Part shown: positions 17,681 through 26,804 of the stretch, in pieces
Position numbering within the stretch: position 1 is the stretch's first letter
Layout: the number at the start of each line of letters is the position of its first letter
Assembly: GCF_024494575.1 (NCBI RefSeq)
Contig: NZ_JANHDO010000001.1
Coordinates: 930,001-994,000 of the forward strand
DNA: 64,000 bases
Reading direction: 5' to 3'
Source of the DNA: Halorubrum salinum
GTDB taxonomy: Archaea > Halobacteriota > Halobacteria > Halobacteriales > Haloferacaceae
Program-made: the position numbers and the translations under genes
The notes under the pieces: generated by a model
The model's database searches: none
The model's input: only the letters and a program-made list of their open reading frames with translations
Told to the model about the DNA's origin: nothing

Positions 17681-19051
17681 ATGAGCATCGACGAGTACGA
17701 CGTCGTCGTGGCGGGTGCCGGCACCGCCGGCTGTTACGCGGCCGCGACGATCGCGAACGAGGGGCTCGACGTCGTGATCGTCGAGCGGAAGGACGCCGAG
17801 GAGGCGGGCCACATCGCCTGCGGCGACGCGCTCAAGGGCGCGGACGCCTTCCCGGAGGCGATCCCGAAATCGCAGTTGGAACCGGCCTTTACCAACACCG
17901 GCGTCGACCACGGGCGCTTCGAGATCCCGCAGGAGGACACCGTTCTCGAGATCCCCGTACCCGGCGAACTCGCAGTCATCGACCGCTGGGAGTACGGTCG
18001 ACGGATCATCGAAGGCGCGGAGAACGCCGGCGTCGACTTCCACTACGACACCGTCATCAACGACGTGGTTCAAGCCGAGGGCGGTCGGGTCACCGGGCTG
18101 CGGGCCAAGCGGAAGGGCGACCAACGGACGTACGAGGCGGACGTGGTCATCGACGGTGCGGGGTCGCTGTCGCTGCTTCAGGACAAAGCCGACTTCGAGG
18201 GGACCACCTTCGACACGAACGTGCGGTACTCGCAGTTCTGTTCGGCCTACCGCGAGATAGTCGAGGTGCCGGAGCCGGTCGAGTGGGACGACGCGCTGGT
18301 GTTCAAGGCGACCGACCGCGCCGCGGGCTACCTCTGGTACTTCCCGCGGACCGCGACCGAGATCAACGTCGGGCTCGGCTTCCAGATGAACGAGGAGCCG
18401 ATGCAGCTCGTCGAGGCGCTGAAACGCGACCTCCGGAACCGCCCCGAGTTCGAGGGCGCGGAGGTCCGCGACAAGCTCGGGGCCGCCCTCCCGACCCGCC
18501 GCCCGTACGACTCCGCGGTCGCGCCGGGGTACATGGCGGTCGGCGACGCGGCGGGCCACGTCAACCCCACCACCGGCGGCGGCATCGCCGGCGCGGCGTA
18601 CGCGGGCAAGTACGCCGGCGAGCAGGCGGTGAAGGCGATAAGCGACGGCGACGTGAGCGAGGAGAACCTCTGGCGATACAACACCCGCGTCATGGACCAC
18701 TTCGGCGGCCGGTACGCCGGTCTCGACGTGTACAACGTCCTCTCGACCGCGGTCGACGTCGACGACCTGATGGGGCTTCTCGCGTCGCTGCCGGGCGAGA
18801 AGCTCGCCGAGGCGCTGTACGAGGGGTCGACGTCGATGTCGTTCGGGCTGAAAGTGAAGGCCGCGATCCAGAGCTTCGGCTACTGGGGGACCATCCGGAA
18901 CTTCTACCAGACGAAGTCGCTGGCGGACGAACTGCTCGACCACTACGACGCATATCCGACCAGTCCGGCCGCGATGGCGAACTGGACCAGCGAGCGCGAC
19001 GCGATCATGGACCGCGTGTACGAGACGACCGGCGCGGACGCGAAGTACTGA
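17681..19051 (+). CDS. geranylgeranyl reductase family flavoprotein
   Basis: A 456-residue FAD protein. The N-terminal Rossmann motif is VVAGAGTAGCYAAATIA and the second FAD motif is GYMAVGDAAGHVNPTTGGG near residue 290. The CGDALK block near residue 50 matches geranylgeranyl reductases, which saturate the isoprenoid chains of archaeal lipids or of quinones and chlorophyll-like tails. In haloarchaea several paralogs exist, so the exact lipid substrate is not certain. A TATA-like GAGTTTTGC is about 29 bases upstream. It is not part of the ABC operon (100-base gap with promoter). Confidence 0.9.
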   Translation: MSIDEYDVVVAGAGTAGCYAAATIANEGLDVVIVERKDAEEAGHIACGDALKGADAFPEAIPKSQLEPAFTNTGVDHGRFEIPQEDTVLEIPVPGELAVIDRWEYGRRIIEGAENAGVDFHYDTVINDVVQAEGGRVTGLRAKRKGDQRTYEADVVIDGAGSLSLLQDKADFEGTTFDTNVRYSQFCSAYREIVEVPEPVEWDDALVFKATDRAAGYLWYFPRTATEINVGLGFQMNEEPMQLVEALKRDLRNRPEFEGAEVRDKLGAALPTRRPYDSAVAPGYMAVGDAAGHVNPTTGGGIAGAAYAGKYAGEQAVKAISDGDVSEENLWRYNTRVMDHFGGRYAGLDVYNVLSTAVDVDDLMGLLASLPGEKLAEALYEGSTSMSFGLKVKAAIQSFGYWGTIRNFYQTKSLADELLDHYDAYPTSPAAMANWTSERDAIMDRVYETTGADAKY

Positions 19052-19087
19052 AGGCGGTCGCGGCCGGACGGAGCGGGGCGGTTCCGC

Positions 19088-19390
19088 TCAGTCCCACGTC
19101 ACCCATAACAGGAACGCGAGCGCGAGCGTCTGGAGCACGTGGACGACGACTCCCGCCCGCCACGCGAGCGGCGGCATGTCGGTTGCGAACCAGCCGGACA
19201 ACACCGGGTGGAACGAGTAGATGTACACCGAAAGCGCGTTCTGTGCGAGCAGGAGCGCACCGAACACCGCCAGCCCGGCGGCGTGTTTCGAGCGTATCGC
19301 GAGGTAGTTGCGCGCCCAGATCCACGTGAGCGCGAACAGCATGGCAACGTTGAGCGCGACGCTGGCCCGCGCGACGTCTATCCAGGGCAT
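19088..19390 (-). CDS. small membrane protein partnered with a winged-helix regulator
   Basis: A 100-residue protein with three hydrophobic segments (about residues 8-26, 40-62 and 75-98). It contains HAAGLAVFGALLLAQNALSV, a pattern I recall next to HTH genes in haloarchaea. It lies 52 bases after the regulator gene on the same strand and is likely cotranscribed. Function unknown; it could be a membrane signal partner of the regulator. Confidence 0.8.
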   Translation of the reverse strand: MPWIDVARASVALNVAMLFALTWIWARNYLAIRSKHAAGLAVFGALLLAQNALSVYIYSFHPVLSGWFATDMPPLAWRAGVVVHVLQTLALAFLLWVTWD

Positions 19391-19442
19391 CGGGGTAGTC
19401 GCCTCCGCTGCGGGAGCCCCGCTCCGATCGCGGGCGGGCCGA

Positions 19443-19721
19443 TCATAACGGTCTGCCCTCTGCGATCTCCTCGACTAAGTCCCAGTGGCGCTGTGTCCCC
19501 TCTGTCGGGTAGTACACCGTTCCGTAGCCGTCGCCGGTGCGTTTCACCACGTCGTGGTCGCGGAGCACGTCCAAGTGGTGTCGCACCGTCGTGTAGTCCA
19601 GATCGAGTCGGTCTGCGAGCTGATTCGCGTTCCGGGGGCGCTCGTCTATCGCCCGGAGAATGCGGACTCGATTCGGGCCGCCGCGGGTCCCGGTGAGCAC
19701 GTACCAGAGGACGGCCTCCAT
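19443..19721 (-). CDS. ArsR-like winged-helix transcriptional regulator
   Basis: A 92-residue DNA-binding protein. A single winged helix spans about residues 15-75: RVRILRAIDERPRNANQLA is the first helices, LDLDYTTVRHHLDVLRDHD the recognition helix, and VVKRTGDGYGTVYY the wing. It lacks the metal-binding cysteines of classical ArsR repressors. Expected role is control of itself and the adjacent small membrane protein gene. The ATG at 19721 begins MEAVLWYVLTGTRGG, which is typical for this haloarchaeal subgroup. Confidence 0.9.
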   Translation of the reverse strand: MEAVLWYVLTGTRGGPNRVRILRAIDERPRNANQLADRLDLDYTTVRHHLDVLRDHDVVKRTGDGYGTVYYPTEGTQRHWDLVEEIAEGRPL

Positions 19722-19802
19722 ACCCGAACAGAAGGGGCTCGCGACGCCTAAACCTACCGCCAGCCCAGAAGAACCGGCGTCGGAACATGAGCGGTTTTCG
19801 GC

Positions 19803-21083
19803 TCATATTTCCCCCGCACCGACCCGTCGGATCGCGCCGGCGAGCACGTCGACGCCGACCGAGATGTCGTCTTCGACCACGTCGAATTCGCCCGTGTGGT
19901 GCCCGCCCGGATGGTCGGTCCCGATCCCCACGTAACAGGCGAGTCCGCCGCGGTCTTGCACCCGCTGCATCAGGTAGGTGGCGTCCTCGGAGCCGCCGAG
20001 GTCGCCGCGGTCGCGGATGGACGTGACGCCGTCGACGCCGGCGGCGACCGATCCGACGACGTCGGCGAGCGCGCCGTCGCTTTTCGCGCTCGGGGCCTCG
20101 CCCTTCGTGGCGATCTCTACGTCGCAGTCGCACATTGCGGCGGCCGAGGTGAGGATCCGGTCGGCGTGTTCGGACGCGTAGTCGGCAAGCTCCGTCGTCG
20201 CGCCGCGGACCTCGCCCTCGATGAACGACTCCTCCGGGATGACGTTCGTCGCCGTGCCGCCGCCGACGACGCCGGCGTTCACCCGCGTCGGGCCGTCCGC
20301 GTGCCGCGGAATCGCGTAGAGGTTCTGTATCGCGACCGCCATCGCCTGCACCGCGTTGCGACCCGCCTCGGGCCGCGCGCCGGCGTGGGCCGACTCGCCC
20401 GTGAACTCCGCGCGGAAGTGGCGAACCGCGAGGAACCCGTCGATCCCGCAGACGACCTCGCCGGAGGGATGGTCGAGGCCGACGTGGACCGCGAAGAGGT
20501 ACTCCACGTCGTCGAGGTGGCCGGATTCGGCCATCGGTCTCCCGCCAGCGACCTGCTCTTCGCCGGGCTGGAAGAACACCTTCAGCGTGCCCGCGAAGTC
20601 GGAATCGAGCACCGCATCGAGCGTCGCGAGTCCGATCGTCGCGTGGGCGTCGTGTCCACAGGCGTGCATGTACCCCTCGTTCTCGGAGCGGAACCCCTCG
20701 GCCACCGGGACGTGGTCGGGCGAATCGGACTCGGCGATCGGAAGCGCGTCGATGTCGACGCGCAGTCCGATCACGGGACCGTCACCCCGCTCGGCGACGG
20801 CGACGCAGCCGGTGTACCCGCCGGACAGGTGGTCGACGACCTCCGGGTCCGCACCCGCCTCGCGGGCTCGCGCTTCCCACTCGGCGAGTTCGTCGTCGCC
20901 GGGGACGTTCATCCGATCGGCGGCCGCGAGCGCGTCGGGCCCGACGTGGAGCGCCGTCAGGTCGCGCTCGCGGAGCGCAGAGACGATTCGAGCGGTCGTG
21001 TAGAACTCACACCACGCGGGCTCCGGATGGCGATGGAGGTCGCGACGGAGCGCGCGGTACTCGGTACTACCGTGGTCTGCCAT
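19803..21083 (-). CDS. M20D amidohydrolase (AbgB/IAA-amino acid hydrolase-like)
   Basis: A 426-residue zinc amidohydrolase that would release an acyl or aromatic group from an amino acid conjugate. Metal-site motifs are RVDIDALPI, HACGHDAHATIGLA, PGEEQVAGG (catalytic and bridging glutamates) and GTDHPGGHHTGEF. The dimerisation lid lies between about residues 215 and 330. Length matches AbgB-like proteins. The start at 21083 follows a short acidic N-terminus. No transporter is adjacent, so the natural substrate is open. Confidence 0.9.
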   Translation of the reverse strand: MADHGSTEYRALRRDLHRHPEPAWCEFYTTARIVSALRERDLTALHVGPDALAAADRMNVPGDDELAEWEARAREAGADPEVVDHLSGGYTGCVAVAERGDGPVIGLRVDIDALPIAESDSPDHVPVAEGFRSENEGYMHACGHDAHATIGLATLDAVLDSDFAGTLKVFFQPGEEQVAGGRPMAESGHLDDVEYLFAVHVGLDHPSGEVVCGIDGFLAVRHFRAEFTGESAHAGARPEAGRNAVQAMAVAIQNLYAIPRHADGPTRVNAGVVGGGTATNVIPEESFIEGEVRGATTELADYASEHADRILTSAAAMCDCDVEIATKGEAPSAKSDGALADVVGSVAAGVDGVTSIRDRGDLGGSEDATYLMQRVQDRGGLACYVGIGTDHPGGHHTGEFDVVEDDISVGVDVLAGAIRRVGAGEI

Positions 21084-21237
21084 ACCAACCCGGTCGCGGG
21101 GCTGGGGCTTAAATTCCAGAGGAGGATGTCGCCCGTGGTACCCTGATCAAACGTCGACCCGTCTGCGTCCGGCAGGCCTCCGTCACGGGTGACCGGAAGT
21201 CCGGTAGCGTCGCTTCGGCGGGTGTCTGAGAGGCCGA

Positions 21238-21570
21238 TCAGTCCCGGCGATGTCCGAGCGGCTTCTTCTGGTCGACTTCGACTTCGACGTGGATCGAGTC
21301 CGGGAAGTCGCGCGCGACGACGTCGCGCGCGATGTCGTCCGAGCCGTGGATCTCCATCGAGCGCTTGTACACGTCGTAGCTCCACGGCGAGAACTCGTCG
21401 CCGGCGCGGAGCCGTTTGTAGAGGGGGACGCGAACCGTCTCGGCGGGCGTAGCGTGGGGGCCCTTACACTCCGCGCCCTTGCGTTCGAGGGTCGACTTCA
21501 GCTCTTGGACGGTCTCTGCGAGCACGTCGCGGTCGCCGGACGCGAACGAGAGTTTCGTGACGAAGGTCAT
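21238..21570 (-). CDS. ribosomal protein uS10-like paralog (uS10/mL48 family)
   Basis: A 110-residue protein that keeps the uS10 layout: a first strand (FVTKLSFASGDRDVL), a helix (AETVQELKSTLERKG), then KGPHATPAETVRVPLYKRL in the position of the uS10 loop. The DFPDSIHVEVEVDQ strand closes the fold. It is divergent in sequence and sits outside a ribosomal operon, so it is more likely a paralog than the main S10. I chose the ATG at 21570, with a TATA-like GCTTTTACTC about 35 bases upstream on the minus strand. It could have an accessory role in the ribosome or in transcription antitermination. Confidence 0.75.
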   Translation of the reverse strand: MTFVTKLSFASGDRDVLAETVQELKSTLERKGAECKGPHATPAETVRVPLYKRLRAGDEFSPWSYDVYKRSMEIHGSDDIARDVVARDFPDSIHVEVEVDQKKPLGHRRD

Positions 21571-21761
21571 CTGGGGGTCGTGCGTGTGTGGTGGCCCGAA
21601 GAGTAAAAGCGCACCTACCTGTCCGGCGGTCCGCGACGTTCCCGCGCGGTTCCGGCCGATCCGCCGGGATGCGTACAAAAACGGGTGCGTGTCACCGGCT
21701 GCCCGCCGCGCAGATCCGCCGACGGCGGCTGAAACGCCCGGTGCGTTGATGAGTCCGACAC

Positions 21762-21770
21762 CCTCTTTAG
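21762..21770 (+). promoter_or_regulatory. TATA-like box for the NUDIX gene
   Basis: CCTCTTTAG is centred 27 bases before the ATG at 21794. The divergent uS10-like gene has its own TATA-like box at about 21601-21610, so the 223-base region carries two outward promoters. Confidence 0.5.
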
Positions 21771-21793
21771 GGGTGGTTGCTTACCTGACGCTA

Positions 21794-22240
21794 ATGACGG
21801 TCGAAGCGACAAGCGCTGGAGCCATCCTCTTCCGCGATACCCGCGGCGAACGGGAGTACTTGCTCCTGAAGAGCCGTCCGGGGGACTGGGAGTTCCCCAA
21901 AGGCGGGGTCGAGGGGGACGAGGAACTCCAGCAGACGGCGATACGAGAGGTCTCCGAGGAGGCCGGGATCGAGGATTTCCGGCTGATCGACGGCTTCCGG
22001 AAGGAGTACGACTACGTGTTCGAGGCGAACGGAAACACCATCCACAAGACGGTTCACCTGTTCATCGCCCGCTCGTTCGAGGCGAGCGCCGAGATATCGA
22101 ACGAACACCGCGACCTGCAGTGGCGCGACTACGACCAGGCGATAAACACGATCACCCAAGACGGCCCCCGTGACATCCTCGAAGACGCACACGAGTACCT
22201 CGACGAGCGGAAAGACGAGGAGACGGACGAATATATCTGA
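21794..22240 (+). CDS. NUDIX hydrolase, diadenosine tetraphosphatase-like
   Basis: A 148-residue NUDIX protein. The Nudix box is GGVEGDEELQQTAIREVSEE followed by AGI, complete with the catalytic REVSEE core. The start (SAGAILFRDT) and SRPGDWEFPKGGVE are typical of bis(5'-nucleosyl)-tetraphosphatases, which hydrolyse Ap4A and similar stress nucleotides. Length fits. Expressed from its own promoter, divergent from the uS10-like gene. Substrate is inferred from family only. Confidence 0.9.
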   Translation: MTVEATSAGAILFRDTRGEREYLLLKSRPGDWEFPKGGVEGDEELQQTAIREVSEEAGIEDFRLIDGFRKEYDYVFEANGNTIHKTVHLFIARSFEASAEISNEHRDLQWRDYDQAINTITQDGPRDILEDAHEYLDERKDEETDEYI

Positions 22241-22369
22241 GACGGCGCGATCGCCCGGAGTGATTCGGTCAGTGGGTCACAGACGGTTCTCCCGTCCTCG
22301 TCCGGAGCAAAGCGCCGGCGGTGTCTCCGAGCAGACCGTTTTTTGTCGACCGGCACCGAGCCCCGAGTC

Positions 22370-23422
22370 GTGACTCCCGACGCCGAGTTCGGCTACGAGC
22401 TCCTCGTCTGTCGGTACGCCGAACTGGCGTGGCACCCCGGCGACGGCCCGCGGCCGGTGATCGTCTCCCGCCAGCTCGGCACCCGCGAGCGCCGGTGGGA
22501 CACGGTGGTGATCGAGGTCGATCCGGCGGCGTTCGCGGCGCGGCGGGCCTTCGGCGACCGGGCGATCGGCTCGGACCTCCTCCACGTCGTCCGGAACGCG
22601 CCCGCCGAGTGGGCGTGGTACCGCGACGCGCTCCCCGATCCCGGCTACCCGTGGCGCTACGTCCGCGAGGCGATCCATCGGGCCGCCGACCGAAATCTGA
22701 TCGAGACGCGCCGGAACGGTAACCGGATACAGACCCGCCGGAAGCGACCGTACCCGGACTGGGTCCGACGGATCGTCGCGGTCGAGAACAAACCCGACCT
22801 GGACCGGTCCGCCGCCGATCGGCTCGCCGACCAGCTCTCACACGACGTCGAGACCTCCCTCGCGGACGAGGCCTGGCTCGCGACCGAGACGACGGGCGAT
22901 CGGATCGAGCGCGCCCTGCTGCGCGAGATGCCCGTCGAGGTCGGCGTCCTCGCGACCGACTTCTCCGACGGCGTCGACGGCGCGAGCGGTGACGTCGCGT
23001 GGCACCCGAGCGACCTGTCGCCGGCCGGCGGCGACCGCGATCCCGACGCGGAGACCCGACGGCTGGAGATCGCAGAGCGGGCGTACGGGAAGGGGTGGCG
23101 GTCGTTCCACGACACGATGCGACCCGACTGCCGCCACTTCGAACTCCGCCGCGAAGGCAGGGCGCTCGTGCCGAACTGCGCAGCGAAGTCAACGCTCCCG
23201 ACCGCGCGGGAGTGCTCGGGGTCGTGTCCCCAGTTCTCGCCCGAGCCGCCCCAGTGGCGAACGCGGGGGTGGCCGATCGGCGGCGGCCCCGGAAAGGGGA
23301 TTCAGTGGCTTCTGGACCGCCGCCGGGAGCGCGAGCGCGACGGGATCTCGGGCGACGACGCGGTCGGTCGCGGCGGCGCGGGAGGAGATCGGGGCTCGGC
23401 CGAGCCCGACCGCGACGCCTGA
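22370..23422 (+). CDS. DUF5787-like protein with PD-(D/E)XK-type motif and cysteine cluster
   Basis: A 350-residue haloarchaeal protein. VAVENKPDLD (Glu139, Lys141) after an acidic strand (TVVIEVD) resembles the E-x-K half of a PD-(D/E)XK nuclease site, followed by a helix QLSHDVETSLADEAWLATE. Cys14 lies in VCRYAELAW, and Cys254, Cys270, Cys282 and Cys286 lie near the C-terminus, an arrangement reminiscent of Cas4/AddB Fe-S nucleases. I chose the GTG at 22370 because upstream in-frame starts are rare TTG. The family number is from memory. The nuclease role is inference. Confidence 0.75.
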   Translation: MTPDAEFGYELLVCRYAELAWHPGDGPRPVIVSRQLGTRERRWDTVVIEVDPAAFAARRAFGDRAIGSDLLHVVRNAPAEWAWYRDALPDPGYPWRYVREAIHRAADRNLIETRRNGNRIQTRRKRPYPDWVRRIVAVENKPDLDRSAADRLADQLSHDVETSLADEAWLATETTGDRIERALLREMPVEVGVLATDFSDGVDGASGDVAWHPSDLSPAGGDRDPDAETRRLEIAERAYGKGWRSFHDTMRPDCRHFELRREGRALVPNCAAKSTLPTARECSGSCPQFSPEPPQWRTRGWPIGGGPGKGIQWLLDRRRERERDGISGDDAVGRGGAGGDRGSAEPDRDA

Positions 23423-23459
23423 CGGAACGATTCAAGTGCGTATCGACGCGATCGGAGGT

Positions 23460-23669
23460 ATGCGGTTCCCGAACCCGCCGCTCTCCGAGTACGCCACGAC
23501 GACGGTGATCGTGGTCGCCACCCTCGCCGTCCTCCAGTACACCGGTCTCCTCGCCGACGGTTCGGGCGAGTTCGACCCGGTGTTCCTCGTCGTGGTCGCC
23601 GTGACGTTCCCGGTGTTCTCGTACCTGATCGCCGCCCTCGCCGCGAACGTTCGGTGGCTCCCCGAGTGA
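23460..23669 (+). CDS. small two-helix membrane protein
   Basis: A 69-residue protein with two hydrophobic segments (about residues 14-31 and 40-62) and short soluble ends (FPNPPLSEY at the start, RWLPE at the end). No family recognised with confidence. It follows the DUF5787-like gene by 37 bases on the same strand and converges on the lactate-dehydrogenase gene. Regular amino acid use and a start ATG after GGAGGT (a good Shine-Dalgarno, about 23454-23459) support expression. Confidence 0.7.
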   Translation: MRFPNPPLSEYATTTVIVVATLAVLQYTGLLADGSGEFDPVFLVVVAVTFPVFSYLIAALAANVRWLPE

Positions 23670-23720
23670 GCGTCGCGAGGTACGGAGCGCGCGCCGGTGG
23701 GGCGCCCGCGTCAGCGCCGC

Positions 23721-26700
23721 CTACGCCAGCGCCGCAGCCAGCTTCTCGACCGGGTGCGGCGGCTCCGGCGCGCTCGCGTCGCGCTCTTTCAGCTGCGTCC
23801 GACAGGAGGCACCGGGTGCGACGACCTCGTCCCCGTCGCTCGCGTCGACCTGATCGAAGAGCGTCTCGCCGATGGCCTTGCTCATGGAGTAGTGTTCGGC
23901 CTCGTAGCCGAACGACCCGGCCATGCCGCAACACGAGGAGTCGAGGGGGTCGACGCCGTAGCCGGCACGGCGGAGCACGCCGACCGCGTGGTGGTCCTTC
24001 TTCGTCGCCTTCTGATGACAGTGTCCGTGGTACGTGAGCGCCTCCGTGGGCGCGTCGAGACCCATCGTCTCGTCGAGGCGGTGCGCGTCGACGTACTCCA
24101 TGATTCCGTAGGTGTTCTCCGAGACGGCCGCCACGTCGGCGTCGGGGACCGAACTGGCGTCGCCGTCGAGCAGGTCGTGATAGTCGGACTGGAGCATGAC
24201 GGCGTCCGTCGGCTCGACGACGACCACGTCTTTCCCCTCTCGAACCTCGGGCGCGAGCGTCTCGACGGCGTCTCTCGCCGTCGCTCGCGACTTCTCTAGT
24301 AACCCCTTCGAGTGCGGGGGCCGACCGCTGCCGTCGACGTCCGGAATCCGCACGTGGCAGTTCGCGGCCTCCAACACCCGGACCGCGGCCTTGCCGGCAC
24401 CGGGGTTCGTGTAGGTCGTGTACACGTCGGGGAACAACAACACCTCGCGGTCGGCCTCGGCTCGCGGGATTCCCGCGCCGCCGCGCGCGTCGAACCAGTC
24501 GGTGAGGCTCTCCGACCGGAACGCCGGGAGGTCGCGTTCCTTGGCGATCCCGAGGAGCTTCTCGCCGAGGAGCCCCGCGCCGGGCAGCTTGTTCGGGAGG
24601 TTCGACAGCGGCGCGAGCTTCGACCCGAGCGGGGCGAGCGACTCGAAGCTCCCCAGAAGACGGGTGCGGAGGTCGACGCCGTGTTCCTCGTGGTGGGCGT
24701 GTTCGACCTCGGCTTTCAGCTTCGCCATGTCGACGCCGCTCGGGCAGTCGACCTTACAGCCCTTACAGCCGACACACAGGTCCATCACCTCGGTGACGAA
24801 CTCGTCGTCGGTGGGATCCTCCGGAAGCTCTCCGCTCATCGCTCCGCGGAGCATGTTGGCGCGCCCGCGCGTCGCTTGAATCTCCTCGTCTGCGGCGCGG
24901 TAGGTCGGACACATCACGCCGCCGGTCGTCTCCTGTCGCCCCCGACAGCCGCCGCAGCCGTGACAGAGTTCGACCATCCCCTGCATGCCGTTGTCGACCG
25001 CCCACTCCAGAGCGGGGTCGAACTCGGCGTCGTACTCGTACTCGGAGTCGAATCGCAGGTCCTCGCTCATGTCGTGGTCGCCGCAGACGTTCCCGGGGTT
25101 GAGAAGCCAGTCCGGGTCGAACGCGGTCTTCAGATCGCGGAAGGCGTCCCACAGGTCGTCGCCGTAGAGCTTCCGGTTCCACTGCGTCCGCGCGTGTCCG
25201 TCCCCGTGCTCGCCCGACACCGACCCGCCGAGCCGGACGACGGCGTCGGTGACCCGGTCCGCGATGTCGACCATCGCGTCCACCTCCTCGACGTTCTTCG
25301 TGTTGATCAGCGGGCGGATGTGGAGCACGCCCGGACCGGCGTGCGCGTAGAACGTCGCGAAGGTGTCGTTGTCTTCGAGGATCTCCTGGAACTCGCGGGT
25401 GTACTCGGGGAGGTGCTCCGGCGGGATCGCGCAGTCCTCGATGAAGGAGATGTGCTTCTCGTCCGTGGTGCGCGAGAGCAGGATCGGGAGCCCGGACTTG
25501 CGCATCTTCCAGAAGCGCTCGCGGTCGTCGGGGTCGTGCGCCTCCATCGCGTCGACGGCGCGGCGCGGCTGGCTCGTCGTCTCGGCGGCTCCGTCGTCCG
25601 GGGTCTCGATCGTCTCCGGGCCGCCCTCGGCCTCGGGCCCGACGCGGTCGGCGACCAGATCGGCGACCTTCTGTCGCCCCTCTTCGTCGCTCTCGGCGTA
25701 GAACTCGACTAAGAGGACGGAGTCGGTTCCGTCCGGCAGCATGCCGACCACGTCGGCGAACTCGGGCGTGTCCGCCGCGAGTCCGAGAAGCACGTCGTCC
25801 ATCACCTCGACCGCCGAGGGGTCGTGTTCGAGGATCGGAGCCACGTCCTCCATCGCGTCGAGCAGGTCGTCGTAGGTGAGAAGCGCCACCGCCTTCGTCT
25901 CGGGGATCTCGACGAGCGAGACGGTCGCCTCCGTGACCGTCGCGAGCGTTCCCTCGCTGCCGGCCATGAGCCGACCGAGGTTGACGACGCCCTCCTCGCC
26001 GTACTCCCCGCGGTACTCCGCGAGCAGCCGGTCGAGGTTGTAGCCGGAGACGTTGCGTTTCATCTCCGGGAATCGCTCGTCTATCTCCGCGGCCTCCTCG
26101 TCCAGAATGCGGACGATCTCGGCGTGGATCCGGTCGAGGAGGTCGTCGCTGTCGGCGTCGGCGGACTCGCGCAGGTCCGAGACGCGCTCTTCTCCGAAGG
26201 TCGTCACGGTGCCGTCCGCGAGCACGACCTCCAGTTCCTCGACGTAGTGGTCCGTCTTGCCGTACTTCAGCGAGTGCGACCCGGTGGAGTTGTTGCCGAT
26301 CGCGCCGCCGACCGCGGACTTGTCGCGCCACGCCGGGTCGGGCGCGAACTTCAGTCCGTCCGACTCGACGGCGGCGTTGAGGTCGCCGACGTACGCCCCG
26401 GCCTGCACCCGCGCCGTCGCCGCGTCGGGATCCGCCTCGAGAACCGCGTCCATCTCGCCGGTGAGATCGAGGACGACCGCCTCGTTGACGGTCTGCCCCG
26501 CGAGCGACGTGCCGCCGCCGCGCGGGAGCACCGGGACCCCCTCCTCGAAGCAGTACTCGTGGACCGCGGCGACGTCCGCGGTCGACTCGGGGATGACCAC
26601 GCCGATCGGCGTCACCTCGTACGCCGAGGCGTCCGTCGCGTACATTCGCTTCGAGTACTCGTCGAACCGTACGTCGCCGTCGACCCGGCGGTCCAGCGCG

Positions 26701-26783
26701 TCGACGAGGTCCGGCCGATCGACCGCTCCCCCGGTGTAATCGAAGTTCCCCCCGTCCCGCGGGTCCGGCGTGTTGGTTGCCAT
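23721..26783 (-). CDS. FAD-binding and Fe-S fused dehydrogenase (D-lactate/glycolate type)
   Basis: A 1020-residue fusion. The N-terminal PCMH-type FAD domain has PRGGGTSLAGQ at residues 87-97 and GGAIGNNSTGSHSLKYG. A GlcD-like C-terminal cap includes the SGEHGDGHART motif. Two ferredoxin-like clusters follow (CHGCGGC near 606, CVGCKGCKVDCP near 668). The CCG domain ends the protein (GHCHQK near 918, SCCGMAG near 949). It would oxidise D-lactate or a 2-hydroxy acid and pass electrons to the quinone pool. It is divergent from lutC and lutB-like genes, so the three probably form one pathway. A TATA-like GGTTTTTGACC lies about 27 bases before its ATG. Confidence 0.93.
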   Translation of the reverse strand: MATNTPDPRDGGNFDYTGGAVDRPDLVDALDRRVDGDVRFDEYSKRMYATDASAYEVTPIGVVIPESTADVAAVHEYCFEEGVPVLPRGGGTSLAGQTVNEAVVLDLTGEMDAVLEADPDAATARVQAGAYVGDLNAAVESDGLKFAPDPAWRDKSAVGGAIGNNSTGSHSLKYGKTDHYVEELEVVLADGTVTTFGEERVSDLRESADADSDDLLDRIHAEIVRILDEEAAEIDERFPEMKRNVSGYNLDRLLAEYRGEYGEEGVVNLGRLMAGSEGTLATVTEATVSLVEIPETKAVALLTYDDLLDAMEDVAPILEHDPSAVEVMDDVLLGLAADTPEFADVVGMLPDGTDSVLLVEFYAESDEEGRQKVADLVADRVGPEAEGGPETIETPDDGAAETTSQPRRAVDAMEAHDPDDRERFWKMRKSGLPILLSRTTDEKHISFIEDCAIPPEHLPEYTREFQEILEDNDTFATFYAHAGPGVLHIRPLINTKNVEEVDAMVDIADRVTDAVVRLGGSVSGEHGDGHARTQWNRKLYGDDLWDAFRDLKTAFDPDWLLNPGNVCGDHDMSEDLRFDSEYEYDAEFDPALEWAVDNGMQGMVELCHGCGGCRGRQETTGGVMCPTYRAADEEIQATRGRANMLRGAMSGELPEDPTDDEFVTEVMDLCVGCKGCKVDCPSGVDMAKLKAEVEHAHHEEHGVDLRTRLLGSFESLAPLGSKLAPLSNLPNKLPGAGLLGEKLLGIAKERDLPAFRSESLTDWFDARGGAGIPRAEADREVLLFPDVYTTYTNPGAGKAAVRVLEAANCHVRIPDVDGSGRPPHSKGLLEKSRATARDAVETLAPEVREGKDVVVVEPTDAVMLQSDYHDLLDGDASSVPDADVAAVSENTYGIMEYVDAHRLDETMGLDAPTEALTYHGHCHQKATKKDHHAVGVLRRAGYGVDPLDSSCCGMAGSFGYEAEHYSMSKAIGETLFDQVDASDGDEVVAPGASCRTQLKERDASAPEPPHPVEKLAAALA

Positions 26784-26804
26784 GTGAGACTGTCACGGTC
26801 GAAC

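Noticed and set aside
19088-19721. Toxin-antitoxin pair
   Set aside because: A small HTH protein next to a small protein suggested it, but the partner has three membrane helices and the pair is a recurrent haloarchaeal regulator-membrane set with no toxin motif.
24312-25712. Long open frame opposite the FAD/Fe-S dehydrogenase
   Set aside because: It is antisense to a well-supported protein; its translation is arginine- and valine-rich with no domain motif. High GC makes such frames long.
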